Source: an uncultured Muribaculaceae bacterium (GTDB taxonomy: Bacteria; Bacteroidota; Bacteroidia; Bacteroidales; Muribaculaceae). From it: 64,000 nucleotides of DNA. Location of the stretch: assembly GCA_910586995.1 (NCBI GenBank), contig CAJUKZ010000001.1:186001-250000 (forward strand), in the 5' to 3' direction. The notes beneath the pieces were generated by a model, which was not told the DNA's origin, ran no database searches, and saw only the letters and a list, made by a program, of their open reading frames with translations. This document shows positions 18,365-26,906 of the stretch, one piece after another; the stretch's first letter is position 1; every line of letters starts with the position of its first letter. Position numbers and translations under genes: made by a program.

Positions 18365-18396
18365 CAAAGTTATACTACAGACACGTATCCTGCAAA
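18365..18396 (-). promoter_or_regulatory. Promoter of tRNA-Asp
   Basis: On the minus strand TTTG (18393-18396), 20 bp, TAACTTTG (18365-18372): a consensus Bacteroidota promoter about 55 bp upstream of the mature tRNA. The rest of 18311-18475 is AT-rich and shows no gene. Confidence 0.85.
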
Positions 18397-18475
18397 TATT
18401 TCAACAACTTTTTTTCAAAAAAATGCATTTTAGGTATATTCTACCAATTTTATGGCTGTTTTAGAGAGGTTTTGA

Positions 18476-19204
18476 CTAATCATGGTAGAACTGTTCAAGC
18501 CATTCTTTCCAACTTTGCCGGTCTCCATTATATGTATCTATGTCGGTATCTCCGTCGATTCCCTTGATTTTTCCTTTATGGCTGTGTTGCCATAGCTTCC
18601 ATTCCGCATCAAGCGGCCTTGGTGAAAATGATGAGATCCAGACAGGGATACCGTCGAAGCGGAACCGGATGAATCTGTTGTAGCCATCGCGGTTGGTGTA
18701 TATTATCACTTTTTTCCCGTATTCGTTAAGATAGTCGATCATGTCGTGCAGTTGGCGCACCACGTCGTCTGTGTCGAAATTTGTGGCATTCCCCCACTCC
18801 TCCACATCTATCGCCAGAGGCAAGTCGAGTCGCAGATTGCGCACGGTGGCCAGGAAATTATGCCCTTGTCTCCACCCCTCTCTGTCGAAGCGGAAGAAGT
18901 GGTAAGCACCTACTGCAAGCCCGTTGCGGCAAGCACCTGTGTAGTTTCGGTAAAACAACGAGTCGCGGAAGTTCTCGCCCTCGCTGGCTTTTATGTATAC
19001 AAAGTCCACGGTGTCCGAGACCACTTTGGCGAAGTCGATAGCGCCGTTGTGCGATGATATGTCTATACCTTTAACGGGATACAGATCACGGGACACCTCT
19101 ATGTGGGCCTCTCTGTGGCGCAGCATCCTGGCAACTGTCACCGTGAGTATCAGAATACCGGTGAAGGCTATTATCGTCAGGGCTATGTACTTCGCTTTAT
19201 TCAT
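18476..19204 (-). CDS. GH25 family lysozyme (muramidase), membrane-anchored
   Basis: A 242-residue protein with an N-terminal membrane anchor (about 5-27) and a GH25 domain. The catalytic features are visible: D48 in GIDISSHNG and the DxE pair D133/E135 in AIDVEEW, plus WQHS and the closing DIDTYNG motif. Such enzymes cleave the beta-1,4 bond between MurNAc and GlcNAc in peptidoglycan. No immunity or secretion partner is adjacent, so a cell-wall maintenance role is more likely than a toxin role, though neither is proven. It is divergent from the ATPase gene at 19317. Confidence 0.88.
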   Translation of the reverse strand: MNKAKYIALTIIAFTGILILTVTVARMLRHREAHIEVSRDLYPVKGIDISSHNGAIDFAKVVSDTVDFVYIKASEGENFRDSLFYRNYTGACRNGLAVGAYHFFRFDREGWRQGHNFLATVRNLRLDLPLAIDVEEWGNATNFDTDDVVRQLHDMIDYLNEYGKKVIIYTNRDGYNRFIRFRFDGIPVWISSFSPRPLDAEWKLWQHSHKGKIKGIDGDTDIDTYNGDRQSWKEWLEQFYHD

Positions 19205-19240
19205 TGTGTCTTTAGTTGCCTGTCTGCAAGCAAGCTCTTA

Positions 19241-19291
19241 CAAATTTACAGACTTTTTGTAAGCGGGAAAAACAAAAAATGCTTAACTTTA
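19241..19291. promoter_or_regulatory. Divergent promoter region between the GH25 gene and the ATPase-TOPRIM gene
   Basis: On the minus strand TAAATTTG (19241-19248) points to the GH25 gene, and on the plus strand TAACTTTA (19284-19291) points to the ATPase gene 25 bp away. Candidate -33 TTTG motifs exist on both strands, but with spacing of about 24 bp rather than 20. Confidence 0.5.
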
Positions 19292-19316
19292 CGCTACTGC
19301 TATTTTTTTTGAGATT

Positions 19317-20963
19317 ATGAACATAACCTTACCACCACGCCACGATGGCCACCGCGAAGTGGTCGAGAGCGATTTGCGATCTCTGATTGTGATAGGAGCC
19401 AACGGCTCGGGAAAGTCGCGCTTTACCGGTGTCATGATTGGCGACATGAAAGGCTCTGCGATCCGTATTTCTGCGGTCAAAGCCTTGTATGTCACAGCGC
19501 GGCGCTATGATGGCCTCCCGGGTAGCATTGACACCACTTACGCCAGAGGAATGGAGTCAAAGATATTCGCGCAGACCGACACTACCGAGTTCGAGCGTCT
19601 GATGGCACTGCTGATGCATGAGGAGATGGTCAATCTGATTGCATATAAGGTAGCCATGAGCGGTCGCCGCGATGGAGACGACAGACCGGAGCTTCCGCAT
19701 ACCGTGCTTGATGGAGTGATAGATCTCTGGCAGGATCTCTTTCCCGGCAACAAAGTGCTGCTCGAAGGTGGTAAGATGCTGTTCACACGCGATTCGGAGG
19801 GAGATGCCTATTCTCCGGTAAGACTCAGCGACGGTGAGCAGGCTGTGCTGTTCTACACAGGAGCTACGCTCAGGGCTATGCCCGGTGCTACGATATTTGT
19901 CGATAGTCCGACGGCTCTGTTGCATCCTTCGTTGAGCGGACGCCTATGGGACAGGCTCGAATCCCTGCGCCCGGACTGTACATTTGTGTACACGACGCAT
20001 GATCTTGATTTCGCATCCTCGCGTGGAAATGCAGAGATTGTATGGGTGCGCGACTATGATGCGCAGGCCTCAACATGGAATTATAGTCTTCTGTCGTCCG
20101 ACAACGGTCTGCCGGATGAGGTTTATCTCGATATTATAGGTTCGCGCCGTCCGGTGCTTTTCATAGAAGGAGACGATAATCATTCGATTGATTCAAAGCT
20201 ATATCCGCTCATATTCCCGAACTATACGGTTAAAGCTTTGGGTAGCTGCAACAAGGTAATCGAATCCGTACGTTCGTTCAATGGGCTTGAATCCTTCCAT
20301 CATCTCGACAGCTACGGTATAGTGGACCGCGACAGGCGCGATGAATCTGAAGTCGCTTATCTTAGGCGCAAACGGATACTTGTGCCTGCTGTTGCTGAAG
20401 TTGAAAACATTCTCATGCTCGAGGATGTGGTGAGGACAGTGGCCCATCACAAGGGTCGCGACGAGCGCAAGGTGTTCGAGAAGGTGAAGCGCTCTGTCAT
20501 AGCGGCTTTTGAAAGTGAATTGCGCGCTCAGGCCATGCTTCATACCCGACACAGAGTCAAGCGTACGGTTGAATACCGCGTTGATGGCAGGTTCAATAAT
20601 ATAAATTCGCTTGAGGAGCACATGCATGAGCTTGTGGATAAGATAAATCCGCGTGGCCTTTATGAATCGTTCTGCCGGGAATTCCGCCGCTATGTGGCTG
20701 ATGATGATTATGCCTCGGTGCTGAAGGTATACAACCGTAAGACAATGATAGCATCAAGCAATGTGGCTTCGCTTTGTGGTGTGCAGGGCAACCGTAACGG
20801 TTATCTCGGTGCGATACTCGACATACTCAGAGCCGGAGGCGCAGAGGCTGAACGCATACGCATGGCTGTGCGCCGGGCTTTTGATCTTGCCGACGACGAG
20901 ATGAAAGGTTTGCTTTCTTCAGAAGATACACAATCAGAAATACAGATATTAGATGACAATTAA
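19317..20963 (+). CDS. AAA/ABC-type ATPase with C-terminal DUF4435-like TOPRIM domain
   Basis: A 548-residue protein. The N-terminal half is a SMC/ABC-like ATPase: Walker A GANGSGKS at 27-34, a signature-like LSDGEQAVL segment, Walker B TIFVDSPTALLHPS (with Ser-Pro where Glu-Pro is usual), and the H-loop TTHDLDF. The second half begins VLFIEGDD with E284 and has D337-R-D339 in GIVDRDRRD, matching the E...DxD metal site of TOPRIM nucleases and the DUF4435 family. This ATPase-TOPRIM order is that of OLD-family nucleases, some of which act in phage defence. It overlaps menA by 11 bp, which argues for constitutive co-expression rather than an island. Function unproven. Confidence 0.75.
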   Translation: MNITLPPRHDGHREVVESDLRSLIVIGANGSGKSRFTGVMIGDMKGSAIRISAVKALYVTARRYDGLPGSIDTTYARGMESKIFAQTDTTEFERLMALLMHEEMVNLIAYKVAMSGRRDGDDRPELPHTVLDGVIDLWQDLFPGNKVLLEGGKMLFTRDSEGDAYSPVRLSDGEQAVLFYTGATLRAMPGATIFVDSPTALLHPSLSGRLWDRLESLRPDCTFVYTTHDLDFASSRGNAEIVWVRDYDAQASTWNYSLLSSDNGLPDEVYLDIIGSRRPVLFIEGDDNHSIDSKLYPLIFPNYTVKALGSCNKVIESVRSFNGLESFHHLDSYGIVDRDRRDESEVAYLRRKRILVPAVAEVENILMLEDVVRTVAHHKGRDERKVFEKVKRSVIAAFESELRAQAMLHTRHRVKRTVEYRVDGRFNNINSLEEHMHELVDKINPRGLYESFCREFRRYVADDDYASVLKVYNRKTMIASSNVASLCGVQGNRNGYLGAILDILRAGGAEAERIRMAVRRAFDLADDEMKGLLSSEDTQSEIQILDDN

Positions 20964-21828
20964 GGCTTGGATCGAAGCGGTGCGCCTGCGCACTCTGCCG
21001 GTATCTCTGGCAGGTGTGGCTCTCGGCGCAGCCTATGGCGTCTGTTATCCGGTGGCTAAGGTACTTCCGGCTGTGCTGTGCCTTGTCTTTGCCACGCTTG
21101 CACAGATAGCTTCCAACTTTGCAAATGAATACTACGATTATGCCGGAGGACTTGACAGACCGGGACGCGAAGGACCCCGGCGAGGAGTTACAGAAGGAGA
21201 TATAACACCGAAAGCCATGCTTGCAGCCACATACCTGACGTTGGCACTTGCCTGCTGTGTGGGTTGTGTGCTTCTGCTTTGGGGCGGTTGGTGGCTGCTT
21301 GCCGTAGGTGTGTTTATCGCCGTAGGTGTTACGGCCTACAGTGCAGGCCCTTATCCTCTCTCGCATCATGCCTTGGGCGAGGTGGCCGTTGTGGTATTCT
21401 ATGGGCTCATTCCGGTCACACTTACATGCTATCTTATGTCCGGCCATCTCTCGTTGTATGCAGCAGTTGGAGGCATTGGAGCAGGTCTTATGGGCGCTAA
21501 TGTGCTGATAGTTAATAATTACCGGGATCGTTCCGACGATGAGAGTGTCGGCAAGCACACTCTCGCTGTAGTTCTTGGTTACAGTGCTGTCCGCCGCATA
21601 TACCTGCTGAACGGAGTTGCAGCTATAATCGCCTTTGTGCCACTTTGGTTGCATCGTGCCGCAATCTCGGGAACAGTGATCTCCGTGGTGTATCTGTTGC
21701 TTCATCTGATGCTGTGGCGCAGAATGGCCAAGGTAGAAGGGGCTGCCCTGAATCCGGTGCTCGGAGCCACAGCTATGCTGATGTCTGCTTATGCTGTGGC
21801 TATGCTTATAGCTGTAGGAATACAATAA
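20953..21828 (+). CDS. menA: 1,4-dihydroxy-2-naphthoate polyprenyltransferase
   Basis: A 291-residue UbiA-family membrane prenyltransferase that attaches the isoprenoid tail to 1,4-dihydroxy-2-naphthoate, giving demethylmenaquinone for anaerobic respiration. The Asp-rich motif 1 is NEYYDYAGGLD and motif 2 lies in NNYRDRSDDESVGKHT. About eight to nine membrane helices are evident. The start at 20953 lies inside the end of the preceding ATPase frame (11 bp overlap). Other men genes are not in this window. Confidence 0.92.
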   Translation: MTIKAWIEAVRLRTLPVSLAGVALGAAYGVCYPVAKVLPAVLCLVFATLAQIASNFANEYYDYAGGLDRPGREGPRRGVTEGDITPKAMLAATYLTLALACCVGCVLLLWGGWWLLAVGVFIAVGVTAYSAGPYPLSHHALGEVAVVVFYGLIPVTLTCYLMSGHLSLYAAVGGIGAGLMGANVLIVNNYRDRSDDESVGKHTLAVVLGYSAVRRIYLLNGVAAIIAFVPLWLHRAAISGTVISVVYLLLHLMLWRRMAKVEGAALNPVLGATAMLMSAYAVAMLIAVGIQ

Positions 21829-21877
21829 TTGCGCCCTCATGCCGTTATAATATGTAACGCAAACCAATACGCATTCA

Positions 21878-24800
21878 ATGTCCCGATTATATTCCCTCCT
21901 TGTCATTGCACTTATCTCGGCAGTATTGCCAGCCAGGGCATTTGATCTCTCTGTTTATGCTGATAACTCGCGTCTGTCCTCCGGACAGTGGGTCAAGGTA
22001 TCTGTTTCTGAGTCGGGTGTGCACCACATACCGGCATCGCTGCTGCGTTCCTATGGGTTCAGTGATCCTCAGAAAGTATATGTCTATGGCTATGGTGGTG
22101 CACAACTGCCTGTGGAATTGTTTGAGAGCAAGTATACAGATGACCTTCCCGCAGTGCGCCGCATAGCGGATGCATCCGGTATAACATTTTATGCAGTTGG
22201 CCCGCAGCAGTGGACGCAGGCCGTAAGCGGAAGATACGTGCAGTCGTTTAATATCTACGATACCAAAGGTTATTATTATCTGAGCGACACGCCTCCTGGC
22301 AACGATGATGATATACTGATTCCGGAAACCGGCACACCTGGCGCTTCCGGTACAGCGGCCACTACATTCAACTCCGTTGTCTTCCATGAGCAGAATCTCA
22401 CCACGGCGAGCAACAACGGCTGGCTTATGGTAGGCGAGGATTTCAGATTCACACCAACGCGGACTTTCAATTTCACCCTGACCGACAGGGTGGAGGATAC
22501 CGACGTATGGATGCAGTCATCCTTTGTTCTGAAGTCGGCAATACCTTCTTATGGAAGTCTGAGCTTCACAGTCAATGGTGAGAAACTTCCCACATTGAGT
22601 ACCGACAGGATAAATGGAGTCAGCGATGTCAATGAGCAGGATGGCAACGAAGGTGTATCACGACGTACATTCTCTACCCAGGGCGAACGTCTGGCCATTG
22701 GGGTGTCGCTCGCTGCCAGCGGCAGTATCATCAGGGCTAATCTGAACTATATAACACTGAACTATACCCGCCGGTTGCGTTTGAATGGCAATACTCCATT
22801 GAGTTTCAGCGTTGATAATCAGCAAGTAGTCCTCGATGGAAGTTCTGATAACACTAAAGTATGGGATGTGACAGATCCAGCTGACGTAAGGCTTGTTTCT
22901 GCTCTCAATGATGGAGGAAAACTTTTGTGGACAAGCTCTCTCGGCGGACGCAGGAGCTATGTGGCATGGTCGACGGTAGCGGGGCTTCCGCGGCCGGAAT
23001 TTGTGGAAAAGGTAGCAGCTCAGGATCTGCACGGACTTCCCGAAGTGCCGGATATGGTGATAGTAACTCCAAGACAATGGCAGGCACAGGCCTTGCGCCT
23101 TGCTGAATTCCACCGCAATTCCGCTTCCGATCCACTTACGGTAGAGGTAGTTACAGACACCCAGATATACAATGAGTTCTCATCAGGAACGGCGGATGTC
23201 AACGCAATCCGACGATTCTGCAAGATGCTCTACGACCGAGGTCGCTACAGTGGTCCTGTCAGTGATATGGAGCCGTCGTCCAAACTACGCTATGTATTGC
23301 TCATGGCGGCCTCGACTTACGACAACAGGCACATTGAGGCTTCCACATCCTTTCCCACATTGCCGGCCTATTATCCCGGTACAGCATCGCTTCAGATGGC
23401 AGCGGAGTCTGCTTTCGGAACTGATGATCTGATAGCTATGCTCGACGACAATTCCGGTATTGATCTCAATGGCGACAGGCTGAGGGTTGCGGTTGGCCGC
23501 ATTCCGGCACGGTACACCAGTGAGGCGACTTCAGCCGTTGACAAGATAATCCGCTATGCATCTGATTCAAGGCGCACGGCATGGAAGAACCGTGTGATGA
23601 TGGTAGCCGACGATGGTAATTCCGCGATACATGCCAAGGACACTGACCGTATGGCCAATTCGCTTTTGCGTACCCCCGGACAGCCTTTCTTCATTGACAA
23701 GGTGTATATCGACGCGTATGAGTTCACCGGTGGTCAGTATCCTGGTGCGAGATCCGATATGTACAGACTGCTCGACGAGGGTGTGGTGTGGTGGACATAC
23801 GTTGGTCATGCCAACACCACGTCGTGGACATCCGAGAATCTGATGAATCTCAACGATATCAATACGCTGTATATAAAGCATCCCCCGATGCTTTATTCTG
23901 CGACCTGCCTGTTCCTCAAGTGGGACGCAAATGTGACATGCGGAGGTGAGATATTGTTTAATGAACCTAATGGCGGAATCATAGGTGCGATCAGTGCCAC
24001 ACGTCCTGTGTATATAACGCCTAACGGCAACTTCACGGAGGCTCTCGGAAGCCGTATAGGCCAACGTGATGCCGAAGGACGTATGCTTACCGTTGGAGAG
24101 GTATACCGGACAGCCAAGAATTCGGTTTCGTCGCGCACCGATATGATGAGCAATCACCGCAGGTTTGTGCTTATGGGTGATCCTGCGTTGCGTCTGGCAG
24201 TACCGGACTATTCCGTAGTGCTCGACGACGTGGACGGTGTGTCTACCACAGACGATGAAGCCCAGGTTATAGTAGGTGCAAGACAGAATGCTGTCTTCCG
24301 CGGCCGTGTTACAGATGCTGAAGGCAATACAATTACGGACTTCAACGGAGTGGTCCTCGCCGATCTCTATGATGCCGAGCAATCACATACCACCCACGGT
24401 AATAACGACAAATATCCGGTGGAGTATACGTTTGAAAGACAGGGTTCTCGTCTGTTCTCAGGCGCGGCGCGTGTGGTTGATGGCGTGTTCGAGATGAATG
24501 TAGCCATGCCGGCTGATATTGCCGACAATTTCCGTCCGGCTGCATTCTCAATGTATGCATATACGGATGATGCCTCTACCGCGCGTGAGGCTACCGGAGT
24601 CAACCGCTCGTTCTACGTATACGGCTACGACGAATCTGCCCCCGATGATATGGAACCTCCGGTGATACGCTCGCTTGTGCTCAACAGATCTGACTTTTCC
24701 GATGGCGACGTTGTGAATCCTACGCCTATGTTGATTGCTTCGGTAAGCGATGATATTGCGCTGAATCTTTCGTCTGCCGGTATCGGCCACAGTATGAGTG

Positions 24801-25312
24801 TGACGGTGGACGGGACAAAAATGTATAATGACGTATCGCAGTATTTCACACCGTCGGCCGATGGTTCTCCTTCAGGCACAATAGCATATCCTCTTGCGGA
24901 ATTGAATCCCGGAGAGCATACTCTGCGTCTGCGTGTATGGGATACATCCGGAAATCCTGCCGAGCGTACAGTTTCATTCAATGTGTCGGAGGGTCTTGCA
25001 CCGCAGGTAGTAGATGTATTCACAGATGCCAATCCGGCCAGGACAACAGCTAATTTCTATGTACGGCACGACAGACCTGACGGCCGCATGGATGTCACGG
25101 TCACTGTGTATGATCTTGCCGGACGCGAATTGTGGAGCAAGAGCGTTACCGCGTCTTCGGATATGGACCTTTCTGCACCTCTGTCGTGGGATCTGACCGA
25201 CTATGCAGGCCGACGTCTGCAAAGGGGTATCTATCTCTATCGGGCAGAGATACGGACGGCCGACGGAGGCTATGGTTCCAAGGCCAAACGTATAGCGGTA
25301 GCTTCTGAATGA
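21878..25312 (+). CDS. porU: Type IX secretion system sortase PorU (C25 peptidase-like)
   Basis: A 1144-residue outer-surface peptidase that removes the C-terminal sorting domain from T9SS cargo and links the cargo to the cell surface. A signal peptide (1-21) is followed by an N-terminal beta domain, then a gingipain-like C25 domain. I place the catalytic pair at H644 (TYVGHANTTSW) and C677 (LYSATCLFLKWD), 33 residues apart, the spacing I recall for P. gingivalis PorU. The C-terminus has Ig-like segments ending in a FlgD/T9SS-like tail (DLAGRELW). In P. gingivalis porV follows porU; here the next gene is a DNA-alkylation-repeat protein. The GH85 enzyme at 1243-5079 is a likely client. Confidence 0.9.
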   Translation: MSRLYSLLVIALISAVLPARAFDLSVYADNSRLSSGQWVKVSVSESGVHHIPASLLRSYGFSDPQKVYVYGYGGAQLPVELFESKYTDDLPAVRRIADASGITFYAVGPQQWTQAVSGRYVQSFNIYDTKGYYYLSDTPPGNDDDILIPETGTPGASGTAATTFNSVVFHEQNLTTASNNGWLMVGEDFRFTPTRTFNFTLTDRVEDTDVWMQSSFVLKSAIPSYGSLSFTVNGEKLPTLSTDRINGVSDVNEQDGNEGVSRRTFSTQGERLAIGVSLAASGSIIRANLNYITLNYTRRLRLNGNTPLSFSVDNQQVVLDGSSDNTKVWDVTDPADVRLVSALNDGGKLLWTSSLGGRRSYVAWSTVAGLPRPEFVEKVAAQDLHGLPEVPDMVIVTPRQWQAQALRLAEFHRNSASDPLTVEVVTDTQIYNEFSSGTADVNAIRRFCKMLYDRGRYSGPVSDMEPSSKLRYVLLMAASTYDNRHIEASTSFPTLPAYYPGTASLQMAAESAFGTDDLIAMLDDNSGIDLNGDRLRVAVGRIPARYTSEATSAVDKIIRYASDSRRTAWKNRVMMVADDGNSAIHAKDTDRMANSLLRTPGQPFFIDKVYIDAYEFTGGQYPGARSDMYRLLDEGVVWWTYVGHANTTSWTSENLMNLNDINTLYIKHPPMLYSATCLFLKWDANVTCGGEILFNEPNGGIIGAISATRPVYITPNGNFTEALGSRIGQRDAEGRMLTVGEVYRTAKNSVSSRTDMMSNHRRFVLMGDPALRLAVPDYSVVLDDVDGVSTTDDEAQVIVGARQNAVFRGRVTDAEGNTITDFNGVVLADLYDAEQSHTTHGNNDKYPVEYTFERQGSRLFSGAARVVDGVFEMNVAMPADIADNFRPAAFSMYAYTDDASTAREATGVNRSFYVYGYDESAPDDMEPPVIRSLVLNRSDFSDGDVVNPTPMLIASVSDDIALNLSSAGIGHSMSVTVDGTKMYNDVSQYFTPSADGSPSGTIAYPLAELNPGEHTLRLRVWDTSGNPAERTVSFNVSEGLAPQVVDVFTDANPARTTANFYVRHDRPDGRMDVTVTVYDLAGRELWSKSVTASSDMDLSAPLSWDLTDYAGRRLQRGIYLYRAEIRTADGGYGSKAKRIAVASE

Positions 25313-25331
25313 AAATTATGTTTTGAATATC

Positions 25332-25871
25332 ATGTCTACGGAGTTCAATAAACTACAGAGCGTGAAGCGCAGGTTTTTCGCCATGCGTAATGGTATAATA
25401 GCTGATACAATGCGTCGGGCCGGATCGCCTCACCGGATCGTTTTCGGTCTTAATATTCCTCAGATAGCTGAGATCGCCCGCGATAGCTACGGAGACGTTG
25501 AGCTTGCGTGTATGCTTTGGGAAAATGCTACAACACGTGAGAGCCGTCTGGCAGCTCCAATGATCATGCCGCCTGAGAGCATGGACATGGATATGGCTCT
25601 TTCTTGGGCTAATGGTGTGTCCGGTGTGGAGGAGACGGACGTGCTGTGCCATAGGTTGCTTAGGCGTCTTCCGTTTGCTTGCGAATTGCTCGAAAGGCTT
25701 GTCGGGGAGCATTCAGCCACGTATCTTACTCTGCGTCTGGCTATGAATCTACTGCCGACATCGGCTGATCTGGCGTTGGTGCTTGCAGACAAGGCCAAGG
25801 AATCGCAGGTGCGCTCGGAGGTGGCGCTTGCGCGTCAGATAAAAGAAGAAGTCGAATTTCTGCAAGGATGA
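25332..25871 (+). CDS. DNA alkylation repeat (AlkD/HEAT-like) protein
   Basis: A 179-residue all-helical protein resembling the DNA alkylation repeat family, whose founding member AlkD excises alkylated purines. It is shorter than AlkD (about 230 residues), so it may be a divergent or structural HEAT-repeat member; glycosylase activity is not assured. I use the ATG at 25332; the frame could begin at a TTG 9 bp earlier. It follows porU by about 19 bp and its TGA directly abuts the stop codon of the convergent EamA gene, leaving no intergenic terminator. Confidence 0.65.
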   Translation: MSTEFNKLQSVKRRFFAMRNGIIADTMRRAGSPHRIVFGLNIPQIAEIARDSYGDVELACMLWENATTRESRLAAPMIMPPESMDMDMALSWANGVSGVEETDVLCHRLLRRLPFACELLERLVGEHSATYLTLRLAMNLLPTSADLALVLADKAKESQVRSEVALARQIKEEVEFLQG

Positions 25872-26762
25872 CTATATGGCAGAGCCTGCTACGAGTAGGC
25901 CCAGGCTTAACAGCAGAATGCCAAGGTCTATGGCTTTGGCCTTGACATTGCGTTCGTGAAGCACAAGCACTCCATACAGAAACGGTACTATGACGCTGCC
26001 GCGCCGGATCATGGATACCACGGAGATCATCGAACCATCTACAGAAAGCGAATGAAAATATGCAAGGTCGGCTACAGTCAGGAATACTGAAATCATAGGT
26101 ATGCTCCAGCGCCATCTGAATCGGGTGGCCACACCGGCTTTATCTGCCGCTACATGGCGCAACACAAGTATTGCGGCGGTCATGATCATGCATTGATACA
26201 TAGAGTACCATGCCTGCACCTCAAGCGGCTGGTAGAATCTGAGCAGATATTTGTCGTAGAGAGCGCTTGCAGCGCCGAGGACAGCCGCGCCGATTGCCAT
26301 CCACAGCCATCGTGAGCGTTTCACAGAGAAGCCTTCGCCTGCTCCAAGCCGTGAGATAAGGTATAGGGAAGCGAATCCGAGGACAATGCCTGCCCACTGC
26401 AATGCGTTGAGGCGTTCTCCGAAGATTATCACTGCGCCGGTAAGCACCATTACAGGCCGTGATGCGTTCACCGGGCCTTGTATCGTAAGCGGCAGATGTT
26501 TGATGGCAAAATAGCCTAAGAGCCACGATCCCAATACGATGAACGCTTTGGCTAATATGAGTATATGGCCATAAACCGTGTTGCCAAGTCCGTAATTTCC
26601 CTCAGCCACACCGGATATGATGACGGGTAGCATCAGCATCGTACCGAACACAGTGTTGAGCATCAATACAAGCAGAACATTATTGTCGCGTACCGACAGT
26701 TTCTTCATTATGTCATAAAATCCCAGACACAGGGCAGAGAACAGGGCGAATATTATCCACAT
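25872..26762 (-). CDS. EamA/DMT-superfamily transporter
   Basis: A 296-residue inner-membrane protein with about ten predicted helices in two EamA-like halves, the usual size for drug/metabolite transporters. The loop EGFSVKRSRWLW near residue 145 separates the halves. The substrate cannot be deduced. A minus-strand TAATTTTG at 26822-26829 is a possible -7 element. Its stop abuts that of the convergent gene. Confidence 0.85.
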   Translation of the reverse strand: MWIIFALFSALCLGFYDIMKKLSVRDNNVLLVLMLNTVFGTMLMLPVIISGVAEGNYGLGNTVYGHILILAKAFIVLGSWLLGYFAIKHLPLTIQGPVNASRPVMVLTGAVIIFGERLNALQWAGIVLGFASLYLISRLGAGEGFSVKRSRWLWMAIGAAVLGAASALYDKYLLRFYQPLEVQAWYSMYQCMIMTAAILVLRHVAADKAGVATRFRWRWSIPMISVFLTVADLAYFHSLSVDGSMISVVSMIRRGSVIVPFLYGVLVLHERNVKAKAIDLGILLLSLGLLVAGSAI

Positions 26763-26841
26763 GACTCAGAGGTTGATATGGCCGGTTGCTTCGGACGGCC
26801 GTGTGATGCAAAAATTTTCTGCAAAATTAAGGATAAATGCT

Positions 26842-26849
26842 TATATTTG
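26842..26849 (+). promoter_or_regulatory. Candidate -7 promoter element of the DUF4369 lipoprotein gene
   Basis: TATATTTG matches TAnnTTTG and lies 57 bp upstream of the ATG at 26907. No clear -33 is present. The minus-strand TAATTTTG at 26822-26829 for the EamA gene makes this a compact divergent promoter region. Confidence 0.45.
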
Positions 26850-26906
26850 TGACCTGTCTGTGGGTTTAGCTATAGCTATGCCCTTTATGGAATATTTATT
26901 TGAGAT

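Noticed and set aside
18476..20963. GH25 lysozyme and ATPase-TOPRIM gene as a two-gene toxin or defence island
   Set aside because: They are divergent with separate promoters, no immunity-like or integrase gene is present, and the surrounding genes are core genes without signs of transfer.
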